Part shown: piece by piece, positions 61,526-64,000 of the stretch
How the letters are laid out: each line of letters begins with the position of its first letter
Position numbering within the stretch: position 1 is the first letter of the stretch
NCBI GenBank assembly: GCA_013368315.1
Contig: JAACJM010000115.1
Coordinates: forward strand, 186,001-250,000
Origin: Tetrapyrgos nigripes
Taxonomy: Eukaryota > Basidiomycota > Agaricomycetes > Agaricales > Campanellaceae
Reading direction: 5' to 3'
DNA: 64,000 nucleotides
Position numbers and translations under genes: made by a program
Notes under the pieces: generated by a model
Told to the model about the DNA's origin: nothing
Databases searched by the model: none
The model's input: the letters and a program-made list of their open reading frames with translations, nothing else

Positions 61526-61753
61526 TATAGAACCTGTCAAACTCTATATAACTATCAATCCAATCTTCCATTCTATCAATCCTATCTTTCCTCTATGTTT
61601 CTCCACCCTCCCCTAAGTTTCTCCTGTTTCTCCTATCTTTTTCCTATCATCTATTCATTGTTCTTCTATATAAACCACTAGACATTTTAGCTAGTTCTTT
61701 AGTTTGTTCACTTTGTCTCCACTCCATACTAGTACTATGCAGTGTAGAGCCTA

Positions 61754-62367
61754 CAGTTGTGGACAAGCAAAGACGACAATTTTAGCTGACCTTTTTCCCA
61801 GGGTCCTACAGTATGCACAATTGATAGATCTTATTGAGAGGATGTTCTGGGAATATTTTGGAGGAAATCCATCGAGCTGTTCCCGATATATGGCCCATTT
61901 AGTTTTTTTATCCCGAAAATTTCCATCCCAAAACTGAAAAATCTGAAAATATGCAGAATCAACTCCTTTTAATGAACTGGTTCTGATTCTGCAAAAATAT
62001 TGGGTCATTAGGAATTTCCAAAATAGGGAATTAGCTTAGTAATGCTTAGTAATATAAATTATTTCTCTCATCCCATCCGGTCCAAAATATGGGTAAAAGC
62101 ATGCCTGATTCATTTTTTCTGCATTCCCTCTCACTGTTTCTTGCCAATCAGTGATCTAGGGACCTTTGCCTTCCTGTCAGGACCCCAAAGGGGTACACAA
62201 TGTATTGAAAACCCCAAAAATTTGGCTGTTCCCTATTTCTCATGGGAAAAATCCGAAAAAAATTTTTTTCAGCGTCTTTCAACGAGCTGAGCATGATTCT
62301 GATATTATATTGCCACTGAAGACTCAATTGGAGGACTGTCAAAATTGTGTTTGCTTGTCCACGACTG
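61754..62367. mobile_element. 614-bp MITE (nested)
   Basis: Terminal inverted repeats CAGTTGTGGACAAGCAAA and CAGTCGTGGACAAGCAAA are flanked by TA at 61752-61753 and 62368-62369. The uninterrupted LTR reads AGAGCATAGTCAGC at this place, which supports a TA target duplication of Tc1/mariner type. Confidence 0.85.
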
Positions 62368-62554
62368 TAATCAGCTCACTCTTGTTTCTCTATCTCTCTT
62401 CATTCTCAATTGATCTTGTTTGTGTGACTTGGGTGGTTTGCCATCAAGTGTGTCAGCAACCTTGACAACCCTTCTTTTACTTCTTCCTTGAAGATTTGGT
62501 TCTGCTAGATCTATTGTGAGAGCTTTAGTGTCTCCCTACGCCGAACTATACACC

Positions 62555-63682
62555 TCATCTTGAGTGGAAGGTAGTTGTTGGTTGAGTCATTCGCCTTCGA
62601 CCCCATGCTTGGTGTCTCACCGTCTCCACTGATGCTGCTGTATCAACGCGATGCATGGGCACTGCTGATCCCAAGCCTTCATTGAAGATGATCCATGCCC
62701 ATTTTCCATTTCTGATGGTAATCTTGTCAATGTCATAGTCATAGATAGCCTGAAAGCTTTCAAAAGCAGCTTCCCAAACAGCAACTTCCAACCTCCACCA
62801 CTATTGAAGACCTCAAAGCTACCCTTGACATCCATTCCTTTCAGTCACTTGTTGCCTTTTCAATCTGACCATTTGCCATCCTCATTCTCATCTTCAATGG
62901 CTTCCAACCATGATCTTGTTGTGTATTGCATCATAGATGGTGGTGTCGAATGGCTGCTACCATGGCACCATCATCTACCAATGTCAACAACTCTTCCTTC
63001 CTTCCCTGTTGGGAGAGTCAGTGGCGAGGGCAGGGGCACGACAGTGAGAGTGTGACAGCAAAGAGAGAGGCAGCAACAAAATATATGATTGTCCTATGTA
63101 GTGTACAGTGAGGCAATCAGATAAAGAATAGAATGTAAAAAGAAAGTAAAGTTTGTGTACTATACAGTTTTATGGAAAAGTCCGAAACTGGCTCTCTGGC
63201 AGATTGTAATTCCAACATTCCCTCACCATCCACCAACCTCACATTGGTGTAGAATGGTTCACTTTTATGGCTGGTGACACTGCTTGTTTTAAAGACATTA
63301 ATGATCATTGATTTGTCTACAATATCATTGTTACACTTGCCCAACAAGAAAGTGCCAAGAACAGGGGTCAGTTGGTTGCCATCCATTTCTCTCATCCATC
63401 CTCAAATGCTGCTCCCACAAAGTTCACAGGTGTCACCCTGATGACTCCCAACTCTTGCTGATACCACCTACACCAATATAATTCCACACCCTGTCTAATA
63501 TGCTTAGTTGTTGGGCAGTCCGTTCCTTCACGTGATGAGACCTGCACATCCAACATTCTACTGAAGCTGGTTTCACAGTAGTTGGGTCCAATGGAAAGAC
63601 ATCCATCCTGGGTTGCACTTGACCCATTCTTCAGCTTGATGACAAAACTCAGTAATGCTAGCACATGGCTAAAGTCTTTCAA
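62555..63682 (-). pseudogene. Degraded open frames of unknown origin
   Basis: Successive minus-strand frames (63682-63392, 63395-63117, 62791-62555) read like pieces of one protein broken by frameshifts, for example GVIRVTPVNFVGAAF followed by DGNQLTPVLGTFLLG in another frame. I do not recognise the family; a transposon protein is most likely from the setting. Confidence 0.35.
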
Positions 63683-64000
63683 TGTTGGTCCACAGAACTG
63701 CTTGTTTGTCCTCAGATAGAGTTGGTGTTGAGGCCAGGAGTGGTCCTCTCAGGAATGAAGTACCAGATCCTCAAGATAGTCCAGTGAGAGATGCTGGAGG
63801 AGAACTGATGCTGGCATGTCCAAAAGACCTAGCCAAGCCTTCCTCATCAGCTCATCAACACAATCCTGCTTGACTTTGCCTGCCTTGATCCTCTCAATGT
63901 TGACATCCTTGATTGACTTTACACATGCCTTTCAAGTTGTTGCATTTTTCAGGACCAGTTTGTGAAGTACCTCTGGAAGCTTCTCATGCTGAGACTGATA
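63683..64000. other. Window end, nothing identified
   Basis: Minus-strand frames continue with Lys-rich sequence but contain stops. Probably the upstream part of the degraded coding region to the left. Confidence 0.3.

Larger units (their letters stand above)
60968..62472 (+). mobile_element. Solo chromovirus LTR with ACCCT target duplication
   Basis: The LTR runs from TGTCACGAACTG (60973) to AACCTTGACA (62467) in plus orientation and matches the 449-bp LTR at 51177-51625 once two nested insertions (61085-61525 and 61754-62367) are removed. It is flanked by ACCCT at 60968-60972 and again at 62468-62472, a perfect 5-bp target duplication as expected for Ty3/gypsy integration. There is no internal region, so the element was reduced to a solo LTR by recombination. 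Confidence 0.9.

Noticed and set aside
1..64000. tRNA or rRNA genes
   Set aside because: No stretch with a convincing A/B-box pair and cloverleaf, or rRNA core, was seen on either strand by eye.

Overview
This window looks like a filamentous basidiomycete, most likely an Agaricomycete (mushroom). Genes have many short (about 50-75 bp) GT-AG introns. The gene set includes a self-sufficient CYP505-type P450:reductase fusion, a QDE-2-like Argonaute, an aryl-alcohol-oxidase-type GMC oxidoreductase, a SigF-like NTF2-fold protein and small secreted cysteine-rich proteins. All exon models were built by eye from splice signals and conserved motifs; no search was run.

Layout. (1) 1-2.3 kb: one hypothetical two-exon gene. 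(2) 2.4-11.4 kb: a direct tandem duplication of about 4.1 kb. Each unit carries a CoA-dependent acyltransferase-fold gene, and each copy has a different lesion; a 277-bp MITE sits between the units. (3) 11.7-16.1 kb: a complete CYP505-like fusion gene. (4) 16.4-36.6 kb: a large inverted repeat with arms of about 4.38 kb (16362-20740 and 32255-36635). Each arm carries two divergent, homologous secreted Cys-rich protein genes and a small gene encoding a TFIIS-type zinc ribbon. The 11.5-kb spacer holds a hypothetical gene, Argonaute (with a 135-bp foldback 36 nt past its stop), the SigF-like gene and the GMC oxidoreductase. A CYP505 fragment abuts the inner end of the right arm. (5) 36.6-64 kb: an AT-rich, conspicuously CpG-poor transposon graveyard. 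It holds several copies of a 1.67-kb TG...CA repeat (probably an LTR), a decayed chromovirus (Ty3/gypsy with chromodomain), a second decayed gypsy-type element, a second CYP505 fragment, and a solo LTR with an intact 5-bp target duplication that is itself interrupted by two MITEs.

How it fits together. The left 36 kb is gene-rich but shaped by recent duplication and inversion; the right 27 kb is repeat-rich and looks mutated at CpG sites. The CYP505 locus has shed fragments to two sites. The most interesting arrangement is the Argonaute gene inside an invertible block flanked by near-identical inverted arms, with a strong hairpin in its probable 3' UTR.
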